From the NCBI RefSeq assembly GCF_036588685.1, contig NC_086375.1:6813916-6877915 (forward strand): a DNA stretch of 64,000 nucleotides, given 5' to 3'. The position numbers were made by a program, and so were the translations under genes. Of this stretch, positions 34,480 to 48,200 are shown in pieces (the stretch's first letter is position 1; the number at the start of each line of letters is the position of its first letter). Under the pieces are notes generated by a model. The model ran no database searches. It was not told the origin of the DNA and saw nothing but the letters and a program-made list of their open reading frames with translations. The DNA is from Mytilus trossulus. Its lineage: Eukaryota > Mollusca > Bivalvia > Mytilida > Mytilidae.

Positions 34480-36070
34480 TAATATCATTAGCTTTAAGAA
34501 AAAACACAACAAATTGTCCAAAATATTTAATAATTTAATGATTGTCACAAGCATCGTTTAAACACTAAAACATGTCCATTTTAATTATGGAATTTCTTAG
34601 TTCGTTTTGCATGATACTATTGTTTTTGAAAACGTCCTCGGATTTCCTACTTTTGTATTGCCACCATTTTCGGGACAATGCTGCTTCCAACTGATGTTTA
34701 TTTTTAAAGGAACATTGGTCATGTTAAAATCAATATCTATGTACAATTTAACATTTTTGAAAAATAGCAATAATGGGGGAGGGGGAGCTTAATTTTTTTT
34801 TGTGCATACGTTTGATACGTGCTTATGTTTTGACTTAAATGATCTCTGATTTATAAAGTTTTATTAAAATCGTTCGTCAAATGGCACAATGAGGAAGACA
34901 TAGCCTGTACAAATGAAAATATATAAGTTGTGTTAACGAATTACATTGACAAAACCTTTAAATGGCGAATCTGTGTCAAATTTTGCTGTCAAAATCAAGT
35001 GCATTATCAGCTTTACATCTTGATTTAGCTTCAATCTTTCATATTTCTTTAATCACCGTTATGATAGTTTATTTTATAACAAAATCTACAATGGACATGT
35101 CACCTTGACTTATATTCAATGACCTATATAAGTAATTAATCGCCAGGGAATCGAATAACTGCCAACGATTTGTAATATTCATGTTTTGGCCATTCATCCA
35201 ACTTGAATATACAATCACCAATATGTTAAACAGTCGTTTGGAATTAGATGGAATAGATTAAATCAATGCATGTTAATTCTAGTGAACAAATACATTTAAA
35301 TTCATATTTTGAGTTTGTTTGCTATTAAGGTTATACAGCTCTTTGGAGCCAAAATTTCTAGAAGTAATTTTTTTTCTTAACCTTATTTTTATGTTTATAT
35401 GACTGAAAAAATATGTTGGCGAAGAAAAAATCTTATGGTAGTGCTCTTCTTTTTTTGCTACGGGCCCTTGAAAACCCTAATTTTGATACTTTTTACTTTT
35501 TTTGGTTTATTATCGTGTAAAAAATCAGAGTTCCACAATTAAACTATTTTTCATATATCCAATAAAGATGAAGTAGACCAATTTGAATAATTTTGACTTA
35601 AAAAATATATAGTTATGTGTTGATATAAGAAAGTTTTATCAAATTATGATTCTTTTTTTTGTATCAAATTCACCATAGTGTCAATTTTGTAAATTTGTGA
35701 TTTCTCTCTGTTTTAGGAAAAAGATGCATATAATTTCAACTTCTTTGTTGTTAATGATTAAAAAAATATACATCAAACAAAGAAAAGAAAAAAAGTGACA
35801 TGGAATGTTCAGGTTTCTGGTAAAATAATTTTTTGTATCCCGCATCTAGATAAAAAAACTTACTTGATTAGAAATAAGATTCGAAAAAAGTATTACTCGA
35901 AAAGTAGTTATTGTAAATACATTTTTGTCTCTCACAAAGTTAAGTTTGACTATGATATTTATTAAATCATTGCTATTTACCACATGTTTTGGGAAAAAGA
36001 TTTTAACAAGACTGAAACGTCAGGACCATACATCCTTAAGTATCAAGGGTATTTTGAAACATTGTTGTTT
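34480..36070. other. 3' flank of the S8 protease gene, no gene
   Basis: AT-rich, many T-runs. A minus-sense AATAAA at 35958-35963 may end the protease transcript. Nothing else recognised. Confidence 0.55.
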
Positions 36071-36077
36071 CCGTTTA

Positions 36078-36295
36078 TTATGCAACTGCACGTCTTGAAG
36101 CGCCCACTGTTGCTTCAGTCGAAGAGTACTTTGCAACTACAGCTTCAACAATGCCAGTCAAAATTACAGCGACAGTACCACATGCTTCAGCAGCTACTGT
36201 TGTAAGACAAATAAGGAGATCTGGTGTGATCGCCAATGACACAAATATCCACCAGTGTTTAAATGACGAAGACAATCTTATACCACCACTATCAG
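36078..36295 (-). CDS. S8 protease terminal exon, hydrophobic C-terminus
   Basis: Phase fits the EGF exon (A|CT). Encodes DSGGIRLSSSFKHWWIFVSL, two hydrophobic stretches separated by a Cys and Glu, and a polar end with RR. TAA at 36080-36078 overlaps an AATAAA, and another lies at 35958-35963 (minus sense). It may be a membrane hairpin or a lipid-anchor signal. This exon is less certain than the others because no known domain supports it. Confidence 0.65.
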
Positions 36296-39200
36296 CTGAG
36301 AAAAAAAAATGGAAAACAGTTATTACATAATAGTTTTTTTCAGAATGTATTAGGTCATCATTAGAAATTATACTGACACACATGTCTCTACTATTCCGGA
36401 AATTTATACTAAAAAAGTCCGTAAATAGAAATGAGAGTTTTACTAATAACAAATACAATGTCTAACTATTCTATCGTTTATTTCTTATCTTATCAGTTAA
36501 ACTGTATACATACAATGCATTTTAAATATGTCATGACATTTTCTAAGATTAGGATTGCTTTTGTACTTGCTTATTTTGTCTGACAGTTTGTTTGTGCATA
36601 ACTGTCGGGAAAAAAGTTATACATTTTAAAGTGATTTTCATATATCTGTTCTAGTTGTAAAATATGTCTCTTATATTCACCAGAATATCCTAATCTAAAT
36701 TGGATGATTTGGGATATAACTTCTGTGTTGGTCAAATGGTTACAATGTTTACCTAGCAAGATATCATTTATTACTTCTCTAGGTCTAACAGCTTAACATG
36801 ATACAATAAAATGACTAACGAGAAATACATGAAATTGGTCTTGATTTGATATAATGTCCTTGGTTGTCCAACAGACCAATAATTTAATTGCAAGTTTAGT
36901 CTTGCAATTAAAACATTTATTTTAAAAAATACTTCACCGAATATTTCTGCCTCAATTGTTATAAAACTTCAAAGAAATTGATATGTATATATTGTGTCCT
37001 GAATTATATATCAAAGCATTAAAATAGAACCATATTGGCATACTTTCTCTTTACAAGCTCCATCGTTTTGATATGGTGTTCATGCGCAAGTTCCTTTATT
37101 CAAAATGTGATATACTTGCCACATAAACTAATCAACATGACATTACATGACAAATTTAAAGCCGCTTCAACTACATAACTATCAAAATGCATCATTGATT
37201 TCCTGATACGTTTTCAAATAATTATTTTATGCATTTACATAAATAAACGCATATGCACATGAAAAACCTGGATGGGACAGAAGATCGTAGTTTACTACCA
37301 AATGAGAATATTTAGATTAACACAATGGGTGCCAAATGGGGAGAATGATCTGTTTACCCTTCAGGAGCACATGTGTTCAGTTTAAGTGTTTGCTGGGGTT
37401 CTAATTGCTTAGTTGTTTATGTTGTGTCTTGTGAACTTTTATTTGTCTGTTTGTCTTTTTCTTTTTTAGCCATGGCGTTGTAATATCTATGCTTTTGACT
37501 GTTCCTCTGGTATCATCGCCCTTCATTGACAACCATATTCAAGGAGCATTTCTAGTACTGATCTTGTACATGCATCTTGTCAGTTTAATGTCTATCATAA
37601 CAAAGTTTGGTAATATGTATTTACATCAAATCAATTAAAAACAACAATCTTGATTATCTAATTATTCAACTAGAATTTTATTTTAAATTTGGTGCGAACG
37701 GACCTTGGGGGCGAATGTGCGAGGTGCGAATGTGTAGGGTTGAAGTATTTTGTACTTGTCTTTGTTTGGCGATTCGACCCAGTATATAAATAAGGAATTC
37801 ACAATAATTTAACAAAATATGCTATTTGTACAATTATTAGTTATCAAAGGTACCAGGATTATAATTTAGTACGCCAGATGCGCGTTTCGTCCACACAAGA
37901 CTCATCAGTGACTCTCATATCAAAATATTTATAAAGCCAAACAAGAACAAAGTTGAGGAGCATAGAAGATTCGAAGTTCCAAAATGTGGAGCCAAATACG
38001 GCTAAGGTAGTATATGCCTGGAATAAGAAAATTCTGAGTTTTATGAAAAATTCAAAGTTTTGTAAACAGGAAATATATACAAATGACCACATTATTGATA
38101 TTCATGTCAACACCAAAGTGTTAACTACTGGGCTGGTGATACCCTCGGGGACGAAACGTTCACCAGCAGTGGCATCGACCCAGTCGTGTTAATAGTTATA
38201 AAAGGTATTAGGATTATAACAACAAAATTATTTTGATGTCAACCTGTGCGAATTTCAAACGCGCAATTTTACACCAGTACTGAACACCTTCTATCCTTTA
38301 GCGGTAGACTTTACATAGATAAATTTAGTCGTATAAGATAAGCAAACTGAGGATGTTAAATTTGATGTTTGCATTTTTGTGCTTCTTCGTTACATTTGTT
38401 GTTTTATAATGATATTAAAATGGTAACATAATATTGACTGCGGTACCCCTATTTTTGACATTTTTACTCTTTGAGTATGTTTGTTTTGTTCATGCATCGT
38501 TGACAATGTAATGGAATTTGATGCGACTGTCATACAAATGAGAGGTTAAGCTAGCTATAAAACCAGGTTCAATCCACCATTTTCTACATTAGAAAATGCC
38601 TGTACCAAGTCAGGAATATGACAGTTTTTATCCATTCGTTTAATGTGGTTGGACTTTTGATTTTGCCTTTTGATTTTCGATTTTCCTTTTTGAATTTTCC
38701 TTGGAGTTCAGTATTTCTGTGTTTTTACTTTCGAAGACATTAAGCTATCCAATTAAAGAGTAAATACTGAATGATCTAACAAACCATGACACAGCTGTTC
38801 TCCTCAACATGCGTCATAACATTTAAACATGACAAAAATATGAGTAATATGTAAGACAAATAGCAGTTAATCACATTCGCCTTGCGATACTTATTTGCAT
38901 TTCTTTAATGATTTATCAAATTTTACAAATCAGGACAGTAAATGGATAATATCAATGTTGGGTCTTTTCTTGTCTTTCCTTGCCTTTTATAAGAATCCAG
39001 ATATGAAAATTGATAGTTTTATAGGTACTTACTTGAATTGGTCTGACAATTTGTTCCAGAAAAACCATCAATACACTGACAATTATACGAACAGACGTTA
39101 TTTTCACACGTCCCATTGTTATGACAGGGTGATGATATACATACATCTATATCTAAAACATGAAACAATATCCAGATGAACTGAACAAACTGAACATAGA

Positions 39201-42200
39201 CTATAATATATAGAACGAAGAAATTGTAAGTATACGTTTTGAACTGTTGCTACTATATGTATTTTATGGTTTATCTTTATTTTATGGTTTATCTTTATTT
39301 TATGTATCATTTTAATACATCATTTGTTTGTGTTCACAGTGTTCTATGTTTGATTTCATATGGTAATAGTCTGATTGCAGTTAAGTACATTCTTCATGTG
39401 CCAGTCCCATGTCTTTTATAGTACTTATATATTATTTTTTTTTATACCTATTCGATATTTTCTGATAATTGCTGATATTGTTTTTTTTATTTTTTATTAA
39501 AAGTTATGACATCATAATACTCAATATACTGAAATTCAAAAATATTACAATCATAATTTTAAACGCTATTTTTGAATTTTTTGACAGAATAACCACGCTG
39601 TGTGTTTTAAGGCACATGTTATTTGTTTGAATCGAGCTGTTAACCAAGTAGTTAACACTTTTTGACATGATAATATTTGGATTAAGAAACATTTGTATAT
39701 CATCTTCCTTTTGCATATGAATCGGAAAAATTAAGGTTTTTGATGCCACTGATGGTCGACGCTTTGTCCCCGAGGGTATAATTTTTTAGTCCTCAATGCT
39801 TTCCAACTTTAGACTTATTTAGATTTCTAGCTATTCTGATCTAGGCGTCACTGATGAGTCTTATGTAGATAAAACGTGCGTCTTGCTTGTCAAATTATAA
39901 GACTGGTACCTTTGATAACTAATTACACTTAATTGTCTCTTATAAATACGATACGTCGTGAGTGTAAATGTGTTATTTTTCATCATTTTAGATAATTTGC
40001 GATCTAATAGAACATGTCTCTTTGACACATTCCCCATTTCCATTCTCAATTTTATGTAGAATTGTTTTACTTACGTGGAAGAGGATCAGCGGACGTTCCG
40101 TAAAATGTGATTGACCAAGAACTGACAGTTACTAAAATATTGAAAAAAGTTAAGGTTGGATTAAAACCTATAATCGCGCAAGGAAAATGGGTGCCCTTAG
40201 TTAGGAAATGACAAATAACAATTTCAAAGTAGTATTACTTGATTACGACGTTTTATAATTATGGATATTCATAATTAAAACGATTAAAACGTTTTTCACA
40301 AATTAAACGATAGGCATTGAAGTTTATTCAAGTTTTTGAAAATAAGTCGAAAAACGTCAACATGGTTAAAGGTGTGTTCCGTGCAAAACTCATGTGATAA
40401 GCATGTCCATCCAATAAAAAGTGAATTAAAATGTTCCACAAGTAAGGATTTAAATCTCTTTTGTGCCTAAATGTTTTTTTTATTTCTTCAAAACACGACA
40501 ATAAATTCGTTGTCATATGTTCACATCAAAACAGACCGATTTTTTTCTTTTGACGATTATACAATATGGATTCGTAAAAAATGAGTTAAGTGTCAATTAC
40601 AATCTTAATTTTGATAGCTGTTTGAATAGGATTTATGCATTCCGACAGCCCTCAACAGCGTCTTTTTAAAAAATTTATTTAAAACGTATTATGAGTTTCA
40701 TGCGGAACACACTGTACATGGAAGTTGGTGCGACTGTCATACAATTGAGGGGTTTTGCGCCAAAATACCAGGTTGAATCCACCTTTTTCTACATTAGAAC
40801 ATGCCTGTACCAAATCAGGAATATGACAGTCATTGTCCATTCGTTTAATGTGTTTTATCTTTTAAATTTTTCCATTTGATTAGGGACTTTCCGTTTTGAA
40901 TTTCATCGGAGTTCAGTATTTTGGTTATTTTACTTTTTTCTGCATTACTTCTAGCAATTTTGGTTTTATGACCCAAATTCTATTATTCTAGTTTGGAAAT
41001 GAATGCAAATTAAATTTGATCTATTGGCTAGTATTTGTTTAATATTTGTTTTATAGAAACGTTTGAAAAATATTTTTGTTTTATAAATATCAGTTTTTTT
41101 TTTATTTATAGTGTTATAGAATTTCAATTAAGATTTTATCAGAGTAATTATTCATTTGATACTTTCTTGACAATACAAAAATTTATTAATTAACTTACCA
41201 ATTCATTGCATTAAATAACAATATTTGAAGATGGATATCGTGATAAACAATAACAATTATCAAATAGTGCATAGGGATAAAAAGCCTTAGTTTAATGCTA
41301 ATCCACAGATTATCAAAAGATGAAGTAAACTCACCGACCGATAAGCCCCTATATGATTTAAACTTCAAAGTCCATTGTCCATCTGCAGTGTCTCTCCAAA
41401 AATGAACGGACATAAATGTCCATGATAATGATCCAGCTGAGCTGTAATAACTAGCATCCTCATTTCTATAATGCATTAAATGACTTTCCGTTCCTGCGGG
41501 TGACACTAGAATAAACTCAGTCACACCTCGGTATCGAGTGTACGAGAATGAAATGTTAATAGTCACATGTTCCAAATAAGAGCAATCAGGAGCCGATATT
41601 AATCTCCTGTCTGTTCTGTAGTCTGAATTTGATGTTGATCTGCAAAAAACATATTAATTAACAAATGTTATGATTCTGTTTTCACTTTAATGTTAATCAT
41701 ATAAATTACGCTTCATTGACTAAATTAACTAGAGGTAATGAAACCACTGAAAATGATTCCCTTAAGAAACATGAATAAGGCCGTTACTTTCCTCGTTTGA
41801 ATTATTTTACATCGTCTTATCGGGACCTTTTATAGCTGACTGTGCGGTATGGGCTTTGCTCATTGCTGAAGGTCATACGGTTACCTATAGCTGTTAATGT
41901 CTGTGTCATTTTGGTCTTTTGTTGATAGTTGTCTCATTGGCAATCATACCACATCTTCTTTTTTATATGACCATTGTCGGTCATTCGAAGAGAGCAACAC
42001 AAAAAAATCTATTCATTCACTAAGTCCAAATCTCCATCACAATTTTGGGGTTTTGCACCGAAGTGCTGACTTACCACAGAATAAAAACAAACACTTAAAA
42101 TAATCAAGGGTATCACATAAAAACAGCACAACAGAACCTCACATTGCCTATCACACACTAAGATCGTCGCACAACAGTGACGTCACAGGTAAATTTCAAA

Positions 42201-45200
42201 ATAATTGATATATTAAATGCAGTTCATGTTAAGTTTTGAAGTTATGGTATTTTATGTATGTTATAACTATGACAATAGATATAGGAAGATGTGGTGTGAG
42301 TGCCAATGAGACAACTCTCCATCCAAATAACAATTTAAAAATTAAACCATTATAGGTTAAAGTACGGCCTTCAACACGGAGCCTTGGCTCACACCGAACA
42401 AGACTATTTATATGGAATTGTGGTAGGGAATAAGAGGAGAAAAAACATCAAATTCTTTTGGCAACATATTTTTTTTAATGTATTTTTTTTTACTGAAATG
42501 GCGTTATATTTGCTTCAGATGATAGAAAAACTTATTCCATTTATATGTTTGTACTTTTAAAGTTTATTGCGTACAGTCGAAATTTCTGCAAAAACGTTTT
42601 TCTCAGGTTCAAATACGTTTGGATAGTTATTAATGTAGTAACGATTTACCCAGATCCAGTGAAAGGTGATGTCGTGCATGTTGTTTGAGACGGAACATTA
42701 GTCCAACTTGCAGCCTGAGTTACCATAGCTTCAGCGTCCATAAAACCAAATCCAAGAACTTGACTATCTGTATAAAAAAACCATTTCGAGATACTTAAAA
42801 TTGAGAATTGAAATGTGGAATGTGTCAAAGAGACAACAACCGACCATACTTGTTCAGATATGAAACGTTAAATCGGAATTAAAAATGAATATACAACAAA
42901 CTTTTATTTTCAAATGTTAGAAGGATTACAGAAACGAAGTATTATTCCTTTGTTGTAATTTTGAAAATGTATATTGGCGAATTTCGTTTCTCCAATTTGG
43001 AGATCAAAAATTGGATCTTGTTACAAGATCACATATTTGGAGGAATTTCTTTTGTTAACACAAAAGCTCTGCAAGAATATTTTCACAGTTGATGTGCTTA
43101 TACTTAAGGAAGCAAGTTATTCCGTACCATGCACCTTGACCCTTTCGTGCCTCTGCCATTTCGTACTAACATTTGCCATTTCGTACCCAACATTTACCCT
43201 TTTGTACCCACGATAATATCTATTTCGTACCCTGGTGAATATGGCTCATTAATTTTGATGGAACCTTATTTTTCTATAAACATTACAATTTTAAGAAAAA
43301 GTTTCCTTTAATAAAGTTTTTAAAGGTATGGTACAGATTTTTTTTTTTTATCACAAACTGACAATAATTGCGGTAGCTTGTCATGATAACAAAACATTTG
43401 GTATATAATATAGGCCTTCTTTTGTTTCCTCCATTGACAATTGTGTTAAACTAAGTTTTTCCTAAAAGTTTTTTGCTAGGATTTATATGAAAAAAAGGTA
43501 TCATTTAATACTGCAAATTGATTCTCTATGTCAAACTTATTGGTAGCCAAACATTTTCGAAAATGACCAACGAAATACATAGTGCTTGAATTTTTACAAA
43601 CTAATTGCTGTGTCTACATTTAAGAAAAATCTTTCAATGTTCATCGTTATATAAACTGACTAACTAGTCAACATTTTTCATTCATATTATCGGAGAAATT
43701 GCATCCTTATTTATTCATTTGTTATTAGCAGAAGTTAATCATTGCGCAATTAAACGTGACAGTCAAACTGTGTACCTTAACCCTCACATTTTATGGTTAG
43801 ATTTGACTATCAAAAGATTTCATTTACACAATACGCGTAAATGAATCATGATGAACTAGTAGATGCTAACAATGCATGTTAGAGGCCTGTAGTTAAATAA
43901 CTGTCGTTGGAATATGTCTGTCGTAATACTTTTCCGTAAATAAAGCCGTTAGCTTTCTCAGTTCAACACATGTCTGTTCATTTGATAGCCGACTTTACGG
44001 TAAGGATTTGCACATTGTTGGAGCCCATAAGGTTGCCTTTACATCTACTTCATTTGAACATTGTTGCATAGTTTTCTTATAGGCAATCTTACTGCATCTC
44101 TATATTTTTATATGGTATGATCTAGCTTTAAATTTATATTGTAGCATTCACACCACACTGCTGAATCATCTTTGGTAAATATTCAAACGATAACATTGAT
44201 AGCTGATGACAATCTTTACGAATGATACTTTATACTAATTTTATAGATTTTAATGCACAATAATACGCCTTTCTTTGTTAAATGTCACCAGTTACGTTTG
44301 ACACCATCAGTTTCATTGTAGTACACCATGATTTTATTATATTAGAGAGTACATACATTCTTTTCCCTTTCCATTTGTCTGCCAGCTAGAATAGGAATCT
44401 GTAAAACCATTTCTAGATGACGTCAGAACAATTATGTGCTGAATATCTCTCCACGTGAGAGCAGAACTAAAACAAAATTAAGCATAATGATATCTACATT
44501 AATGATGTATCAAATTGATGTTTTAAATTTTCAGGTACAGGCTGAGTCTTTTTTATCAGGCAAAAAATTAACTCTTTACAAAAAAGGCATTCCAAATGAT
44601 TTAGAAAGTTTTTTTAATCGTTTTAAAAAGAATAAATATACCAGGGTTAGTAATGACTCACTTTGCTTGGAGGGCTAACGCAATGATACCTGATGCGATA
44701 GGAGTTGAAAACGAGGTTCCCTGTATTCCATCACTTGTACATCCGGAGGAAGTCGTTGTTGAAGTCTACAAATAAGTTTAAAAAATGTTTAAAATACAAG
44801 TAGTTGTCTTCCACAGGAAGCCAGTATTTAAAAAGGTTGATCTCAACATACTGGTGTGATTGACAATTAGCTAAATGCAAATTGTGAAAAGTGTAAGCCT
44901 TTGTTTTGGACGTTGAAAAGAAATTCTTTGCACGGTGTTTACACTATATGTTTTAAAAATCAGTTTTTTTGGGAAAATTTAGAAAAAGCTCGACGATTAA
45001 AAGGAACAAAATACAAATAAATTCATTCCTCAACACAAACATAACGTATTGTAGACTCACTTTGCTTGGAGGGCTAACGCAATGATACCTGATGCGATAG
45101 GAGTTGAAAAACGAGGTTCCCTGTATTCCATCACTTGTACATCCGGAGGAAGTCGTTGTTGAAGTCTACAAATAAGTTTAAAAAATGTTTAAAATACAAG

Positions 45201-48200
45201 TAGTTGTCTTCCACAGGAAGCCAGTATTTAAAAAGGTTGATCTCAACATACTGGTGTGATTGACAATTAGCTAAATGCAAATTGTGAAAAGTGTAAGCCT
45301 TTGTTTTGGACGTTGAAAAGAAATTCTTTGCACGGTGTTTACACTATATGTTTTAAAAATCAGTTTTTTTGGGAAAATTTAGAACAGCTCGACGATTAAA
45401 AGGAACAAAATACAAATAAATTCATTCCTCAACACAAACATAACGTATTGTAAAAACCACAAAGAATTACTTAATAATGCAGGTACACTAAATATATGCA
45501 TAATCTTTCAAATATTCATACGGTCGGATCGTACTCGTACGGTTTGGCTAATTTAAGATGTTGGTCAAGTTTATAAGATACCACTGTATATTACTGGTCA
45601 ACATAACGGAAATCCTAATTAATTCAAAAAGTTAAATTGTTAATGAAATAAAAACTGAATATTTTAAATATATGAAAAAGTCTAGTTAATTTAATCTGTT
45701 TAGCTCCTGTATCTATCATGTCAGTAATATATGATGTCTTATTATGCTCACTAATTTTGTAGTTACAGAAAAGTTGGAAGAAAATATCTTAGAAAATATT
45801 AGTAACTTTACTACAAGATACCGGGCAAAAACTATAAAAAAAAAATCCATTGAGAATATAATGAAAAAGCGACCAAGCATTAAAAAGTGAGCGAGTGAGA
45901 GATTTAATTTTAATTAGATTGGGCACGCATCGACCAAGCATTAAAAAATGAGCGAGTGAGAGATTTAATTTTAATTAGTTGAACGTACCAGAAACTAATG
46001 CAAAGACTGCATACAGAAGCTTTGGTGGTACTCTAATGATCCCAGTTGTTGAAAAGATCTTTCCAGATTAGTGTTGAGAGTTGATGATGTATTTCACGTT
46101 ATTCATCTAATTGTAATAAAATTAATTCGTAAATTCAATAAAACATGTTTATCTAAAAATTAACCCATATTGTCCAAATACATATATGGTCTAGTTTGTC
46201 CTAGACCGTATGAGAGTATATTTATATGGTCTGACCGTACGAGTATGGTAGGAACGTACGCGTTTTAATACGGTCTGGAACATTTTATATATTATGTTTC
46301 TTACTAAATATCTATTGTTACTACTTCCACCGTAAGTCGCTACTAATGCAGCGGCACATACTTCAGAGTACCACGCATTCTGTCCTTCTTCTACACTTGT
46401 CACACCAATAGTGTAGATGCTATTTACATATCCGTCTCCATTACAGTTATCAGTTGTTTGGCCATTACCTGCTGCCCATGTATAAATAACGCCTTTACCA
46501 CCCCTGCCCTAATGATCAATAAAAAAATATCAAATATAACTTAAATTAACAATATATAGTGTATGACGAAATGTATTGCAGCAATGTTCAGCATACAAAG
46601 TGCTTTGAGCTAGATTTCAGTATTTGTAAAATTTCGTTGATATGGAAATTTGAACGAGTATTTTTTTCTTTTTTTGACCATTGGCAAAAGTCTCTAATAA
46701 ATTAAACATGGTTTCAATTAATTTGAATTTCATAAATTGCTATAAGAGATTTTTACCGTAACGTATTGCTTTTTATACATACAGTAGTAACTCCGGATAG
46801 GAAGGCGTCTGCAGTTATTGAACCAGGTCCAGAAAATCCATATCCATCTGAAGGACCCCAGCTGTTGGAATAAATATCTACATCGCTAAGATAATGAATG
46901 AGTGCCTGTGCTTCTTGTGAATCCGTCAGTCCCGAGGTACCAAGAATTCGAACACCTTTGAGGAGACTAAATAGTTATTTTACATGGAAAAGAAGAAAGG
47001 TGTCATATAACTAACATTTCCTTTATGAGGACTTAAATACAATTTTTTTTTTTTTTTTTTTAAACTTGATATGAAACACAGTGGTCATATTTGATGTTTG
47101 CAATTGCAAATGTTTGGAAAGGAAAAGAATTTAAATGTAGTTAACACTTTTGTTTTTGAATGCCTTCAGTTGATATGAATAATCTAAAAAGAAAAAATCT
47201 AAAAAATACCAAAATCCGAGGAAAATTCAAAACGGAAAGTCTTAAATCACATGACAAAATCAAATGATAAAGCACATCAAACGAATGGACAACAACTGTC
47301 ATTTTGCAACTTTGCAAAAACTAGGTATGAAATGTAAATTTTGGACAAAATATGACGTCGTTTTTAATTCCAATATAATATATATTGTATTTATTTTCAA
47401 GGAAACAAATATACGTTGTAAAGGATTGAAGAATCTTATCATTTTTTGTTAGTTCTAGTGGCCAGGCGAAGACTGTTCAAAAAAGTTCTAGAACGGTTCT
47501 ACCCGTAGTGTAGAACTATAAAAATTAGCTCTATGGTTAAGAACTTAATTTTATTTTCTAACATAGAGGTTAAAAATCTGTTCAATTTTACAATTGATAT
47601 AAAAATTCCGAACTCCGAGACCGATCCATAAATATTTGGACAATGAACTGCACTTAATCTAAAATACAATTTTTTTTCCTCTCTCAGTCAACTATTAAGA
47701 TTATTTGCAATATATGTGATGCATGCATTCACCGTTCTGTGTATTTGTTTTTGATATATTCTTAAACTATACATAAGATATTCAGTTATAATATGATGGT
47801 TTATACGCCGCCACAATGCAATAGTGTATACAACATGGCGGTGTCAGTTTATTTTCGATTTATGAGTTTGGCTGTCCTTCTGGTATCTATCGTCCCTCTT
47901 TTATGAAACGTCAGGCATTGCACTTGTTGTTGGCACCAAGATTACAATCTTAGGCTTCTGGCATATCTTGGTTTATTGACAAATTAAAGCTTGATATAAT
48001 GTATATAGATATAGGAAGATGTGGTGTGAGTGCCAATGAGACAACTCTACATCCAAATAACAATTTAAAAATTAAACCATTATAGGTTAAAGTACGGCCT
48101 TCAATACGGAGCCTTGGCTCACACCGAACAACAAGCTATAAAGGGCTCCAAAATTACTAGTGTAAAACCATTCAAACGTGAAAACCAACGGTCTAATCTA

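Larger units (their letters stand above)
44655..45452. repeat. 399-bp near-perfect tandem duplication
   Basis: Copies 44655-45053 and 45054-45452 abut exactly. By eye they differ only by one A in an A-run (45107-45111) and a small change at the AAAAAG/AACAG site near the end. Each holds the catalytic-Ser exon of the S8 protease. Confidence 0.95.
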
